In this document: positions 32,685 to 43,105 of the stretch, piece by piece | Layout: the number at the start of each line of letters is the position of its first letter | Numbering within the stretch: the first letter of the stretch is position 1 | Assembly (NCBI RefSeq): GCF_041146395.1 | Contig: NC_091001.1 | Location: 103,996,965 to 104,060,964, forward strand | Source of the DNA: Eulemur rufifrons | Lineage: Eukaryota; Chordata; Mammalia; Primates; Lemuridae | Length of the DNA stretch: 64,000 nucleotides | Direction of reading: 5' to 3' | Made by a program: the position numbers and the translations under genes | The notes under the pieces: generated by a model | The model's input: the letters and a program-made list of their open reading frames with translations, nothing else | The model's database searches: none | What the model was told of the DNA's origin: nothing

Positions 32685-32895
32685 GACCCAGCAATTCAAT
32701 TCAGGGATTACATCTTTAAGAAATAATCATAAATATAAGAAAGGTTTTTGTACACAAAGATGTTCATCACACCGTTGCTTATGACAACAAAAAGGACAGT
32801 GGTAAAAAATTCCTGGAAAATATTGTGGGCAGGAAAATTATGGTGTAATGTTAAATAAAGCAAACAAAATGAAAATGTTTATCCTCTGTGCAGTT
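32685..32895 (+). mobile_element. L1M (L1ME-like) 3' fragment
   Basis: 'CCAGCAATTCAATTCAGGGA' TTACATCTTTAAGAAATAATC, 'GTACACAAAGATGTTCATCA' CACCGTTGCTTATGACAAC are the sense 3'UTR of old L1ME/L1M elements. Confidence 0.75.
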
Positions 32896-33624
32896 TCTGA
32901 ACTGTTAGGATAAAAAGCTTGCAGGACATAAACCAAGAGTGACAGTTGCTGTCCGCGATTGGTAGCATCATGAGTTCTGAATCTACAGTGAGGGGGAAAG
33001 AGAATAGTATGAGAGCGTAAGAGCTTTTTTCTTTAAGAAATGTGAAGCATTAAGAAAATCAGCATCAAGATTGAAAGTGATTTATTAAAAACAAAATGGG
33101 TGTGTGATGAGGACAATCCATTTCTTTTGCTTTCAACACGGTAGAGATCAGAAGGGTGGAGCCCTTTCTAATAGTGCCAGAGTACGACGTTTTGTAGTAG
33201 TTCCAGAAACACAGGAGAGACTCAGGGAATATACACTTTTTATGACAAATTGAACCAGGTGCTATTAATAGATCATCAGAGGAAGATGAGAGCATTCAGC
33301 TATGACTGATTCATAGTCTAAGGTGTTGGGATGTCAGGTGGGAACACAGACAGCCACAGTGCAGGTGTCGTGATAGAAATGCAACCTAAGTTCTCCAAGG
33401 AGAGAACACCTCCACAGGCTTTGATGGATGGGAGTGGTTTGACTTAGACTGTAGGCTGTAGGACGAAGAGTGATGAAAAATCACGTTCCTCAGTTCTTAC
33501 ACCTTGCCAATGCCTGATACAGAGGAGAAGTGCAATATGCATTTGCCAAACTGCTGACCAGTACTCAGAGCTCTGCTGCGTTTGGCCAGACTGTGGATGT
33601 GTGGGGTTAAAATTAGTATTTAAT
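32896..33624. other. Unassigned sequence
   Basis: Nothing recognised with confidence; parts may be very old L2. Confidence 0.3.
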
Positions 33625-33870
33625 TCTGTAGGCAATGGACACTCACTGAAAGTCTTTGAGCAGAGGAAGTAAAGGGTAAGAGGTTTGTGTTAAGAAAACC
33701 TAGCTGGCCACAACAAACAGGAAAGATTGGAGGGAAAAGGCTGAAGGCAGATGTTGGGGGAGGGGGTGATGCTAAGACAGGAGCAGAAATCATTGTCAGG
33801 TAGGTTATGAGGTGTTGTACAGATAGGATGGAGACCAGAGATGCACCTGAGACAGGTAAAAAGGGGGACA
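33625..33870 (-). mobile_element. L2 LINE internal fragment
   Basis: 'GAAAGTCTTTGAGCAGAGGA' AGTAAAGGG.., then CTAGCTGGCCACAACAAAC, and 'ACAGGAGCAGAAATCATTGT' CAGGTAGGTTATG match the reversed L2 ORF region ('TTTGAGCAGAGGAGTGACAT'). Confidence 0.6.
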
Positions 33871-33995
33871 AAGCCCCAAATGACAATACAGGCACCAACC
33901 AGTACTGCATAACCTCCCTCTCATTTTGAATTTGAGTTATCTGCATATGCCAAGAGTTGCTTTTCAATTTCACAACCATCGCACTTTCCTTTGAG

Positions 33996-34061
33996 TCTGG
34001 AGTTGATGAGGACATGTGGATGCAGGAGGAAAACTTGCAGAGCAAAGCCATTGCCAAACAG
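33996..34061 (+). other. Candidate 66-bp symmetric exon
   Basis: A pyrimidine-rich acceptor (GCACTTTCCTTTGAG ending at 33995) precedes 22 whole codons (TCT GGA GTT GAT ... AAA CAG). The stretch ends in CAG and is followed by the perfect donor GTGAGT (34062-34067). The peptide includes SGVDEDMWMQEENLQ. Phase is 0 at both ends, so inclusion would keep frame. I do not recognise the protein. The surrounding frame is also open, which weakens the case, and no partner exon is visible in the window. It may be an exon of a gene with very long introns, an exonised fragment, or chance. Confidence 0.25.
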
Positions 34062-34067
34062 GTGAGT

Positions 34068-36394
34068 TTCCTCAGGAAATTATCAAGGGGTCTCTTTCAA
34101 TTTCCACTCCCACCTATCTTTCACCTGGGTTCCTGTCACACGCTGCAAGAGCTTTGGCAGAGGGATCTCACGGAGCTTTGATCCTTTTACAAGGCAGCTC
34201 GCCTGGACTTGCACACCCGCCTCCTCCTTTCCCGGGCTCCCACCTTCCGTTCCCAGCTACTCTGACTATGCCTTGAGAACCCATCACACACCATGTATGC
34301 ATGACTTCTGGCCCAGGTGGTCTCTGGAGGCACAAAACACCCTGGAATCTCTCTGAATAAAGTCAATCTTCAACCCTGAAAGTATGCGAGGGGTAGTTCT
34401 GATTGCCTACCCAGAATCCCTTTCTCCCTTCACGCTCAACTTTCACTTCGATCTCCACCCATTCCCCATCTGCTTCCTACAGCTGACTCCACTCTCAGGT
34501 CCAGGCTGGGTCTGATCGGTTAGAATAATTCTACTGAAAGGTTCAGGAATGTAAGGCTACAGCTTGATCCAATGATACCTAAAAGATATTTCCTGATGTT
34601 CTGCAAGGGAACTTTCTTCACTCTAGAAAGCCACCAGAGGAGATGGTGTTTCTCTTTCTCTGGGTGAGGTTTTTGTACAGATAAGAGTCCCGGAGCAGCT
34701 GCAGCCATCTTGCTGCTAGAAGGAGGTTGAAAATACTGCACAGAGAAGAACTGAGAGAAAAATGGAAAAATGTATGGAGACCAAGGAAGCTGGATGGAAG
34801 TTGTAGGATGTTTGCTTGACAAAGACTCTTCCCTCGTCCTGCCCAATTTTTTAATGACACATTGGACTTCCAAGTAGGTGATAAACCTATCTATTATCTA
34901 AGCCTAAAGCCTGACTCCATTTTCCATACACACAAAGTGTTTTTACTTTGTGTATATATTGAATACACACTGAGTTTTCCATTGTTTAAATCAAGGGAAT
35001 ATTGTACTGTTGTTTGAAACTCTTCCAAGAATTTGTTCACCTCTTCAGATAATCGTGTCACCAATGGTAATGCCACACTTCTGGGGGTTGAGTTGCCAAC
35101 AAAATATGTGTCCATGAGTCTGCATTTATTGCTGTCACATGGCGATTCTATCTCACAGTCGAAACTTCTGACTACTTAATTGTGTGTTCCAGTGCAATTG
35201 TGAGATATCATCTACATATTAAAATATACATATCTTTCTATTATACATTATTTTCCTTTCATTTCTCCACTATACTATTGTTAGGGTGTGATATATTTTC
35301 TTAGTTATATGATAGGTGGGTTAAATTATCTATGAATTCTATCATAGAATAGTAAAAGGGATATTACAAACTGTTTAAAATAAAAAGGAGATGTTGTGTT
35401 TGCTGGGGGTGATAAGGGAGGAGACTTATTCTCCTAAAGAATCCTAACTGATGTAGAATTAGGCCTCAAGAAGTGAGAATTTTTAAAATAACATTCCCTA
35501 CAATGGGGATTTGGCTCAATTGTTAAAGTGTGTAAAAAAAAAAAAATGATAAGACTCCTCTAGGTCAGGCTGGAAAATTGGACATTCTTGGTTTTGCATT
35601 TGAAAAACTTTAGTTGTAATAACCTCCTACTTACTTTGGAAAGGCAATCGTGTACCCCCAACGCTGTAGCTCTAGAGGAGGGAGTATAAAAATTCAGAGA
35701 AGTATTGACTATGTTCTTGCAACCTTCTGACTAGTTCTTACAGAAGAGATAAAAGTCTTCAACTGACTAGCCTGCACGCAGTGTAGACAGGAATCTAACT
35801 TTACTAAGGAAGGCCTCCTCCCACTGTGGATTATAAGTCTGATGAAATGGAGTTAGCAGAGTCGGAAGAACCAAACACTACCCTGATCTAAAGTATGTGG
35901 GGGAAGAAGCAGATGAATGAGTGTCTTATATGGAGATAAAATTTGGGTCCAAGATGAACATGAGCTTCTCCTGAACATCCTCTGTTGGACATTCTCTGTC
36001 TGACGGGGGACATTATGCTCATGGGGAAGAGGACACTGTGAGACAAGCTGGTGACAAAGAGCCGATGTCAGGCTTCCCACCCCTGATTTGAAGCTACTGT
36101 TTCATCTTGTCCGGGTGCGCGTAACTGGAGGAGTCCAGATCTAAGAGAAGCAGGACTGGAAAGAGGTCAATGCTGCTCTCCTAGTAGAGGCAGTGCCCAC
36201 TCTGCCTGGCCCAACTGCCTGTCTTAAGAACTCTCATTCCTGGGAATGTTTAACTCCTCTAGGGAAGACTTACAGGGAAGTGGATTTACAAGTGGCGACA
36301 ACAGGATAACCTCATTAGATTATGGTAGTCACCCCACTGGTCGTCCGAAAGAACCCATATCTTTGGGAGAATAGTTGTTTCACTTTATCAGGCC
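34068..36394. other. Unassigned sequence
   Basis: About 2.3 kb with no confident repeat or gene. 34880-35560 is AT-rich. It includes a 9-bp stem hairpin at 34929-34952 (ACACAAAGT..ACTTTGTGT) and a 13-A run at about 35534. 34520-34870 has an LTR-like flavour on the minus strand that I could not confirm. Confidence 0.35.
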
Positions 36395-36530
36395 CAAAGA
36401 TGTACAAACCCTATCCATCAGGAATTAAATCACTAGGTATACACATTAAAGAATTGCAAGCATATATGTACCAGAAGATGTACACAAAATGTTCCCAGCC
36501 ACATGGCTTGTAAAAGCCAAAAGACACAGT
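36395..36530 (+). mobile_element. L1M 3' fragment
   Basis: 'AAATCACTAGGTATACACAT' TAAAGAATTGCAAGC, 'ATGTACCAGAAGATGTACAC' AAAATGTTCCCAGCCACATGGC follow the sense L1 3' region (..'AAAAGACATGTACAAGAATG'). Confidence 0.65.
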
Positions 36531-36699
36531 TCCCCTTGTCTGGGATTGAGAGGAGTCTGGAAACAGTGCTCTGAGAAGACTGTTATGAGGATGGGATCCA
36601 TAGCAGGGTTGCCTGTCACACTGTGCCTGCATTCCAAGTGCAGAGCTTTAGCCTGCACTTCCAGGAATGAAGGAGATTTTCCTGATGGTGACCGTGGCG

Positions 36700-36880
36700 A
36701 TCCTTATAATTTATAAAACACCTGTTTGGCCAGTCTCTCATTTGAGCCTCACTATAATCCTTGGAGAAAAGCAGAGTTGGAATGGTTTTTCTCATTTTAT
36801 TTTTAGCACAAGAAAACATGGCACTGATAGGATAAGCCCAAGAATTTATGGCCAGCAAATGGGGAAGCCCGGACATCAGT
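36700..36880 (-). repeat. MIR SINE
   Basis: 'AGTCTCTCATTTGAGCCTCA' CTATAATCCTTGG, TTTTCTCATTTTATTTTTAGCAC and ATAGGATAAGCCCAAGAATT read as a reversed MIR tail-to-core. Confidence 0.6.
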
Positions 36881-37348
36881 CATTTCTTCCGAACTCAAGA
36901 ATATGTTTGGCTTTTCCCTTCAACCTGTGCCTCTCTCCTGAAGCTTAGGATTTTAGGTATTTTATATGAATGTCTATAACTATCTATGTAACCATTTATT
37001 CCTATTTTGGATAGAAACATTTTACCATAGAATATCAATTTCTCATATTCTTAAAGAGATGTTACTTAACATGAGCTAATCTTTTCTTGATGCCTCGTGT
37101 TTGCCACTTGGATATTTATTATCATGTTGTGAAGCACCTTAGATCTGTCCTTACTCTGGACTTTCTTTTGTGTTTGTTTTGAAAGTCAGACCACCTATTC
37201 TCCAGTAGGGAGGGTGTCATCTCCCCACTGCCTTATTCTACATTGCTGTGAGTTGGACTTCTAACTGGCCAAATTTCCTAGAATTACATGCTGAGTAAAA
37301 ATTACTAAGTCATCACCTCACATTTTGTACACTGATGCTTCGACTCCT
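36881..37348. other. Unassigned sequence
   Basis: AT-rich, no feature recognised. Confidence 0.3.
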
Positions 37349-37352
37349 GGAG

Positions 37353-37360
37353 TATAAAAG
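37353..37360 (+). promoter_or_regulatory. TATA-type sequence, possible promoter remnant
   Basis: TATAAAAG in GGAGTATAAAAGACACG, with an initiator-like CAGACTCTTCTTCAACT about 20-30 bp downstream and a GC-richer flank. The arrangement also fits an old LTR core promoter (U3/R). No transcript evidence can be read from DNA alone. Confidence 0.2.
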
Positions 37361-37564
37361 ACACGTCCTTTCAGCAGACTCTTCTTCAACTAAGACTTTT
37401 GCTTTAACTCTTCACAGATAAACAGGAAGTCTGGACTCTTTTCCTTGGTGCAGATGTTCCATGAATGGAAAGAAATTCATGCTTTTTCATCTCCTTACCT
37501 CCCAGACTTGCCCCGCTCCTGACTACTAACACAGGGTTAGGCTCTCAGTAAATACCTGCATGAG

Positions 37565-37760
37565 CTGGAAGCGGGTGTGGCTGAGCTGGGAGTCAGCTGG
37601 ATTCCTCTGTATCCTTGGGGAAGTCTCTTAACCTCACCTTCAGTTTCAGCTTTCCCCTCCATCATATGGTGACGCTATCACATACCTATATAGCACATAT
37701 CAACATTGTGAGATGATATGCCTAGCTCAGGGCCTAGCAGAGAGTTGGTGCTCCAGGAGT
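37565..37760 (+). repeat. MIR SINE, near full length
   Basis: 'GTCAGCTGGATTCCTCTGTA' TCCTTGGGGAAGTCTCTTAACCTC, 'CACCTTCAGTTTCAGCTTTC' CCCTCCATCATATGG, then the tail 'GATATGCCTAGCTCAGGGCC' TAGCAGAGAGTTGGTGCTCC. Confidence 0.8.
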
Positions 37761-37785
37761 GGTGGTTTCCATTCTCCCATTCTCT

Positions 37786-37872
37786 CCCTCTCTCCCCTTC
37801 TCTGGCCTCCTCTTCTCTCAGTCTCTCTCTCTCTCTCTCTCTCCCCACCCTCTCTCTGTCTTCCTCTCTCTC
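37786..37872 (+). repeat. (CT)n-rich simple repeat
   Basis: TCTCCCTCTCTCC.., a pure (TC)n run at about 37821-37842 and CTCTCTGTC..CTCTCTC. The apparent serine/leucine-rich frames over it are repeat artefacts. Confidence 0.9.
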
Positions 37873-38609
37873 CCACCCTCGCTCACACACTGTACACACA
37901 TGTACTCACTCACTTCACACACCATTTCCCCATTCCCCTTGGATATACACACTGCACATACTATCTCCATGGCTTTCATAGTTTTATGACCTTGTCTTCA
38001 AAAATAGTATCACAAAACTCAGCCCTCTCTTGTCACAGCAAACTGAACAAGGTCAGGTGTGGCAGTTCCCCAAGGGTGGCTCAAAGCAGTGGCACCCCTG
38101 CTGCCAGGTGAAGCTACTCTCCCCAGAGCCACCAATCTTACACAGCTTAGACAAGGCGGCCAACCCCTGAGCATGTGAGGCTACTGGGCCAGTAGAAGAA
38201 ATTCTTTTTTTTTTAATAGCAAAAAACAAATGGAATCAGTGAATATGCCAATTAGAAATTAAGCTCAGATTCATAAATAAATAAGTCAGTAAGAATGATA
38301 AAAGATTTTGAAGGGAAATTAAAATAATAACTATTAATATTTCTGTAAATTTATTTTGACCACATAGTTTAATAGAGTATTTTGAGCCCCGTAAAGGAGT
38401 TGGAAATAAGACACCCAAAGAAATTGCAGAGTCTTCTGTCTCCAGTTTATTTTCTGGCTATGAGTCCTATGTATGGATGCTTTGTGGCCATGAATTTTTA
38501 TAAATTAACTGAGGAAGCAATGGTTGAAGAACTTGAAATTTGTAATACTGGTCCCATTAAAGGACTGACTTGCTTTCACTTTATTCTATGAAAGAGTTTT
38601 GACTAAGAT
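37873..38609. other. Unassigned sequence
   Basis: No gene or repeat recognised; AT-rich from 38200. Confidence 0.3.
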
Positions 38610-39125
38610 TCAGTATTAGGGTTTTCCAGAGAAACAAAAGATACACACACATACACGCGTGCACACGAACATGCACACACGCAGATTTATTACAGGAATT
38701 GGCTCACATGATTAGGGGGCCTGAAAAGCCCCACAGTCTGCCATCTGCAAGCTGGAGATCCAGGACAGCCAGTGGTGGGGTTCAGCTCGAGTCTGAGGGT
38801 CTGAGCCCAGGGCTGTGCTGGGCACAGCTTGGGCACCGTCTGACACCACAAGCCTGACAACCAGGGGTGCTGGTGTCCGAGGGCAGGGAAAAGCGGCTGT
38901 CTCAGCCCAGGCCGGAAGCAAATTCTCCCTCCTCTGTTTTTCTGTTCTACCAGGAGCCTCAGAGAGTTGGGTGATGCCCACTCACCTTGGGGAGGGTGAG
39001 TTTCTTTTTTCAGCCTCCTCATCTCTCCTGGACACACCGTCACAGACACACCCAGAAACGATGCTTTACCAGCTTCCCTGGGCATCCCTCTCCCAGTCAA
39101 GTTAACACATAAAATTAACTATCAC
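38610..39125 (-). mobile_element. ERVL-like solo LTR (MLT2-like), minus orientation
   Basis: 'TTAGGGTTTTCCAGAGAAAC', a CA-rich expanded segment (38640-38690), 'GATTTATTACAGGAATTGGC' TCACATGATTAGG, 'CAGTCTGCCATCTGCAAGCT' GGAGATCCAGG, TCCGAGGGCAGG, 'TTGGGTGATGCCCACTCACC' and 'CCCAGTCAAGTTAACACATA' AAATTAACTATCA. A common mammalian LTR-type repeat; I am sure of the repeat but not of the exact family name. A relative in the opposite direction is at 51014-51530. Confidence 0.8.
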
Positions 39126-39149
39126 GGATTCCACTGTTGATCTGAGACA

Positions 39150-39425
39150 GCATAGGATAAAGGAAAGAGTATGAGGCAGTATCAGTAACAGGCAGATTGG
39201 GGACATGTCTCCTGCTGTATCTATTATAGCTAAGTGACATCAGTAAGAATTCTAATTTGAGCTTCAATGTCCTCTTCCATAAAATATAGCAAATAACTTC
39301 TACCTTTTGGATTTGAATGAGTATACATAGAAAATAATCCAAAATAAAGCACCTGGTACAATATCCTAGCATACCATAAGCACTCAAAATATTGGTTATG
39401 TTATTATCATTATAATTCTTTCATA
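39150..39425 (+). repeat. MIR SINE, long copy with tail
   Basis: 'AGCTAAGTGACATCAGTAAG', 'GAGCTTCAATGTCCTCTTCC' ATAAAATATAGCAAATAA, 'ATAAAGCACCTGGTACAATA' and 'ATAAGCACTCAAAATATTGG' TTATGTTATTATC follow MIR from core to end. Confidence 0.75.
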
Positions 39426-40554
39426 TGACATCATCATCATTTTAATGTGCAAATGTCCCCTGCAGTCTGGGTCCTGGCCCCAAAGATGAGCTCCTCCAGC
39501 ATCCTCCTGCACTGATCCTCTGGAATTCCCAAGCACCTGCAAGCCAGACTATACTTAAGTCACCTTGCCAGTTTGACATCATTTCTGTGCTGTTTTCCCA
39601 TTGCACTGGGCGTTAGTGCCATCTTCAGTATGATATGGTATTCTACTTAAGAAGAGGGATGCTCCACCCTCTGTCCCTCCTAGAGTGCCTGGGAGTGTGT
39701 AAGCACCTGCTCCCAGCCTCAACTTCAAGTACAGAGTCGTGGAAAGAGCTTGTACTTGAAGCCAGAAGACCCGGGCTTGGAGTCCAGAGCTCTTTCTTCT
39801 ATGTCACACTACATTTTGGAAGAACATCACCAGCAGGGGTACTTAGAAACATGGGGGTCCAGGGAGAAAAACTCCTTTAGAAATGAGCCTTAGCTACAGG
39901 TGGCCCCCTCCCTCTACTCCATACCCACCCATACCCCATGCACATGCTACACAGCACCCTAATACCTCGCACAGTCATGCCATTGAATAGATTATGCTAG
40001 AACACCAGAATCAGATGGAAAGTCCTAGTGGGGAGAGGATGTGAAAGAGGAAGGGAAGGTTCAGCAGAAGGCAGGGAGTAATAGTGAGAGGGCCAGAGAA
40101 GCCAAAGGAAGATGACAGGCCAGCTTCCTCCCAAGCCCTGGGAATGGCTCCAACCCAGCAAATAACCCATCGCAAAGGACGTGGAAAAGCCCAGCCATGT
40201 CAACTGCACCCTGTCTCTGATACCCACCCAGAGAACCTCCTACACAACTTTCTTCCTGCTATCTCTTTCTCTCAGTCTCCCTGTCTCTCCCACACCTCGA
40301 CTCTGTTATCTGATTCCTCACGTCAGCCTCGGGCCCTCCTTGTTTTGACAACCCATTTGGACCTTTTCTCCAGTTTAATTATCCGCAGATCTCAACTTGC
40401 ACATCCCCAAACACCTCCCCTCTACAACTGTGGCGGGAGATGCTGCCACTACTTGCCTTGACCCCACAGGCCCGTGGTGTTTGCCCGGCCTCCTCCCCTG
40501 AAAGTGTTGGGGACTTGGTGGGTGGGTGTGAAACAAGGAGGTGGGAGGAGGGAG
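39426..40554. other. Unassigned sequence
   Basis: About 1.1 kb without recognised repeats or genes. Confidence 0.35.
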
Positions 40555-40660
40555 CAGTCTACTTAATTCAGGAGCAGTCAGGAGCTCTAATAATCTCTTG
40601 CCAATTTATGAATTAGACCTGACACTGATTTATAATTGGATGTTAAAATGTTCAAACTCC
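40555..40660. other. Repeat-free block, candidate conserved element
   Basis: TACTTAATTCAGGAGC..TCTAATAATCTCTTGCC..'AATTTATGAATTAGACCTGA' is homeodomain-site rich and stands between unrelated repeats. Only an alignment could show conservation. Confidence 0.25.
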
Positions 40661-40674
40661 TGACATTTTTTAAT

Positions 40675-41525
40675 TATTAAAGACAATTTTTTTAGAGCAG
40701 TTTTAGGTTCCCAGTAAAATTCAGAGGAAGGTACAAGGATTTCCTGTACACCTCCACCCCGACACATTCACAGCCTCCCCATTATCAACATCCCCTGACA
40801 GAGTGGCACTTGTCACAATCAATGAACCTACATCGACACATCATAATCACCCAAAGTCCTCAGTATACTTTAAGGCTCAATTTTGGTATTGTTCTACGGG
40901 TTTATATAAGTGTAAAATGACATGTATCCATCATTACAGGGTTGTGTGGAGTATTGGCACTGCCCTAAAAATCCTCTGGGCTTAGCCTGTTCATTGCTAT
41001 CCTCCTGCCCCCACCTCCTGGCTACCACTGATCTTTTTATCATAGCCGTAGTTTTCACTTTTCCAGAATGTCATATAATTGGAACCGCACAGTATAGCCC
41101 TTTCAGACTGACTTTTTTCACTTAGTAATATTCATTTAAATTTCCTCCATGTCTTTTCATGGCTTGATAGCTCATTTATTTTTAGTGCTGAATAACATTC
41201 CAGTGTCTGGATGTACCATAGGTTATTTATCCACTCACCTCCTGAAGGACACCTTTGGTTGCTTTCAAGTTTTGACAATTACGAATAAAGCTGCTATAAA
41301 TATCCATGTATGGGTTTTTATGTTAACTTAAGTTTTCAACCCCTTTGGGTAAATGGCAAGGACACTGATTGCTGGATTGTGTGGTAAGAGTATGTTCAGT
41401 GTTGTGAGAAAAGGCCAAACTGTCTTCCAGAGTGGCTGTTGTCCCATTTTGCATTCCCACCGGCAATGAATGAGAGTTTCCATTGCTCCACATCCTCACC
41501 AGCATTTGGTGACCTTTTATTTTTA
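40675..41525 (-). mobile_element. L1MB-type 3'UTR/ORF2 end
   Basis: Long antisense match in order: 'TTAGAGCAGTTTTAGGTTCC', 'CCCCATTATCAACATCCCCT', 'CAATCAATGAACCTACATCG', 'CTGCCCTAAAAATCCTCTGG', 'CATGTCTTTTCATGGCTTGA' TAGCTCATTT, 'AATAAAGCTGCTATAAATAT', 'AAACTGTCTTCCAGAGTGGC' and 'GCTCCACATCCTCACCAGCA' TTTGGTGA. About 850 bp, the clearest old L1 in the window. Short frames inside are antisense noise. Confidence 0.92.
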
Positions 41526-41564
41526 ATCCTTGAGATTTTATTTCATCCCCTTATGCAAGAGAAC

Positions 41565-41770
41565 ATGATAGAAATGGCTTCTTACCATTCTCTCTCCTGG
41601 CCCAGGCTGTGTGGCCTGACCTGTGAAATACTGCAGAGACGGAAGATCCCAGTTTCAGGGCAGATGACATGATAACCACCACGGAACAGGTTTCTAAATT
41701 CCACAATAATTTGTGAAAAGGCCAGGTGACTACAACTGCATTTTGTCAAAACATGCAAAAATTAAAAAGG
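41565..41770 (+). repeat. Diverged direct repeat copy A
   Basis: Pairs with 43797-44003 (offset about 2232-2235 bp). The best-kept core starts at 41700: CCACAATAATTTGTGAAAAG GCCAGGTGACTACAACTGCA. By eye it is about 87% identical over 61 bp; overall identity is perhaps 75-80% with small gaps. No known family recognised. Confidence 0.75.
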
Positions 41771-42270
41771 GAGACCAAGAGCACAATTCCACTTGGGAAG
41801 GGCAGGTTCAAACAGTGTCAAATGACACAGGGTCTGGAATCAATACAGGATGCAGCCTTTGCAGATTGGATTTTCAGATCCAAAGATCTGAAAGTCCACG
41901 GCAGCAGATGGTGAAGCGGCAGCATTTCCTCCTGAGCGGCGAGAAGAGGACTGTCTCTGAGATTTAACTTTTACCTTGAACAAAACTGGTTTGTTTTGAC
42001 AGTGATTTTTTTTTTCCTAGAAATTTTATTTACTGTGTTTTAAAACCCATCTTTAGAGCAATTTCAATTTTTTCCTAACACCTCGTTTTCAGTGAGACCT
42101 TTATTCTTCTTGCCAACTAGGATTTTCAGCCACAGTGTTTTTCCCAGCAGTGCCCATCGTGGGGGAAGGAGTGTTGTATGCATTTCCTTTTTAGCACCAA
42201 CCTTGCATTTCAGCTGAGATTAGGCCAAATGAGCCAACTGGTTAGGTTTCCTATCTGAACCATAGTGTAT
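41771..42270. other. Unassigned sequence
   Basis: No feature recognised; lies between direct repeat A and the Tigger MITE. Confidence 0.3.
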
Positions 42271-42428
42271 GCAATTGACCCTCCATATCCTTGGGTTTCA
42301 CATCTGAGGACTCAACCAACCATGGAAAATGACCCAACTGTGTTAAGCATCTGTGGATTAGGGTATGGGGGGGGCGGGAGAGGGGCAGTCCTGGAACGAA
42401 CCCCCTGCCAATATGGAGGGCCAACTGT
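42271..42428. mobile_element. Tigger/MER2-type DNA transposon MITE
   Basis: Left end CAATTGACCCTCCATATCC and right end ATATGGAGGGCCAACTG are terminal inverted repeats. 'TCTGAGGACTCAACCAACCA' TGG and 'CAGTCCTGGAACGAACCCCC' are internal consensus phrases of TcMar-Tigger non-autonomous elements. About 158 bp, no transposase. The TA target pair is visible on the right. Confidence 0.85.
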
Positions 42429-42502
42429 ATACTGCCTAAGCAATTCAGATTTTTTTCCTGAAAATAACTCTTAGTAAAATAAAGCACAATAACTAATACA
42501 AC

Positions 42503-42870
42503 TTAAAATTATTTCTTTTTTTTTTTTTTTTTTTTTTGAGACAGAGTCTCACTCTGTTGCCCAGGCTAGAGTGAGTGCCGTGGCGTCAGCCTAGCTCACA
42601 GCAACCTCAAACTCCTGAGCTCAAGCGATCCTCCTGTCTCAGCCTCCCGAGTAGCTGGGACTACAGGCATGCACCACCATGCCCGGCTAATTTTTTCTAT
42701 ATATATTTTTAGCTGTCCATATAATTTGTTTCTATTTTTAGTAGAGATGGGGTCTCGCTCTTGCTCAGGCTGGTCTCGAACTCCTGAGCTCAAACGATCC
42801 GCCCACCTCGGCCTCCCAGAGTGCTAGGATTACAGGCGTGAGCCACCGCGCCCGGCTTAAAATTATTTCT
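42503..42870 (-). mobile_element. Lemur-type Alu SINE with 14-bp target duplication
   Basis: Element 42517-42856 lies between two copies of TTAAAATTATTTCT (42503-42516 and 42857-42870, 14/14). The poly-T tail is on the left, so the Alu is on the minus strand. The plus-strand text shows 'GAGTAGCTGGGACTACAGGC', then TTTTTTCTATATATATTTTTAG and 'CTGTCCATATAATTTG'. This middle segment is characteristic of lemuriform Alus and absent from human AluS/Y. The 5' end is GCCGGGCGCGGTGGCTCACG on the minus strand. Few point changes, so relatively young, and the only Alu in 64 kb. It carries the usual internal A and B box relics of 7SL origin. Confidence 0.96.
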
Positions 42871-42984
42871 ATCCTTCTTTTTTCCCACTTAGTTTTACAA
42901 AAGAATTTCAGATGATAGTTATTGTTTCACATGCATCATTAAGAGAAATTACAACTTAGAACAAGATTTCATATTTCCATGTGG

Positions 42985-43105
42985 TGGTAAAAATGTACTC
43001 ATTCATTCATTTCTTCAATAAATAATTATTGAATATGTTGTTATACTAGGCATTGGAGATACTATGGTAAAAGTAACCTAATGCCTCCAAGATCTCAAAG
43101 AATAT
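42985..43105 (-). repeat. L2 LINE 3' end
   Basis: 'ATTCATTCATTTCTTCAATA' AATAATTATTGAATATG..ACTAGGCATTGGAGATACTATGG is the reversed L2 terminus. Confidence 0.75.

Noticed and set aside
34929..34952. 9-bp-stem hairpin ACACAAAGT..ACTTTGTGT as a microRNA or terminator
   Set aside because: Stem far too short for a pre-miRNA and intrinsic terminators do not apply to nuclear Pol II genes; expected by chance in AT-rich DNA.
37713..38111. Serine/leucine-rich frames of 76-132 codons
   Set aside because: Produced by the (CT)n simple repeat at 37786-37872.
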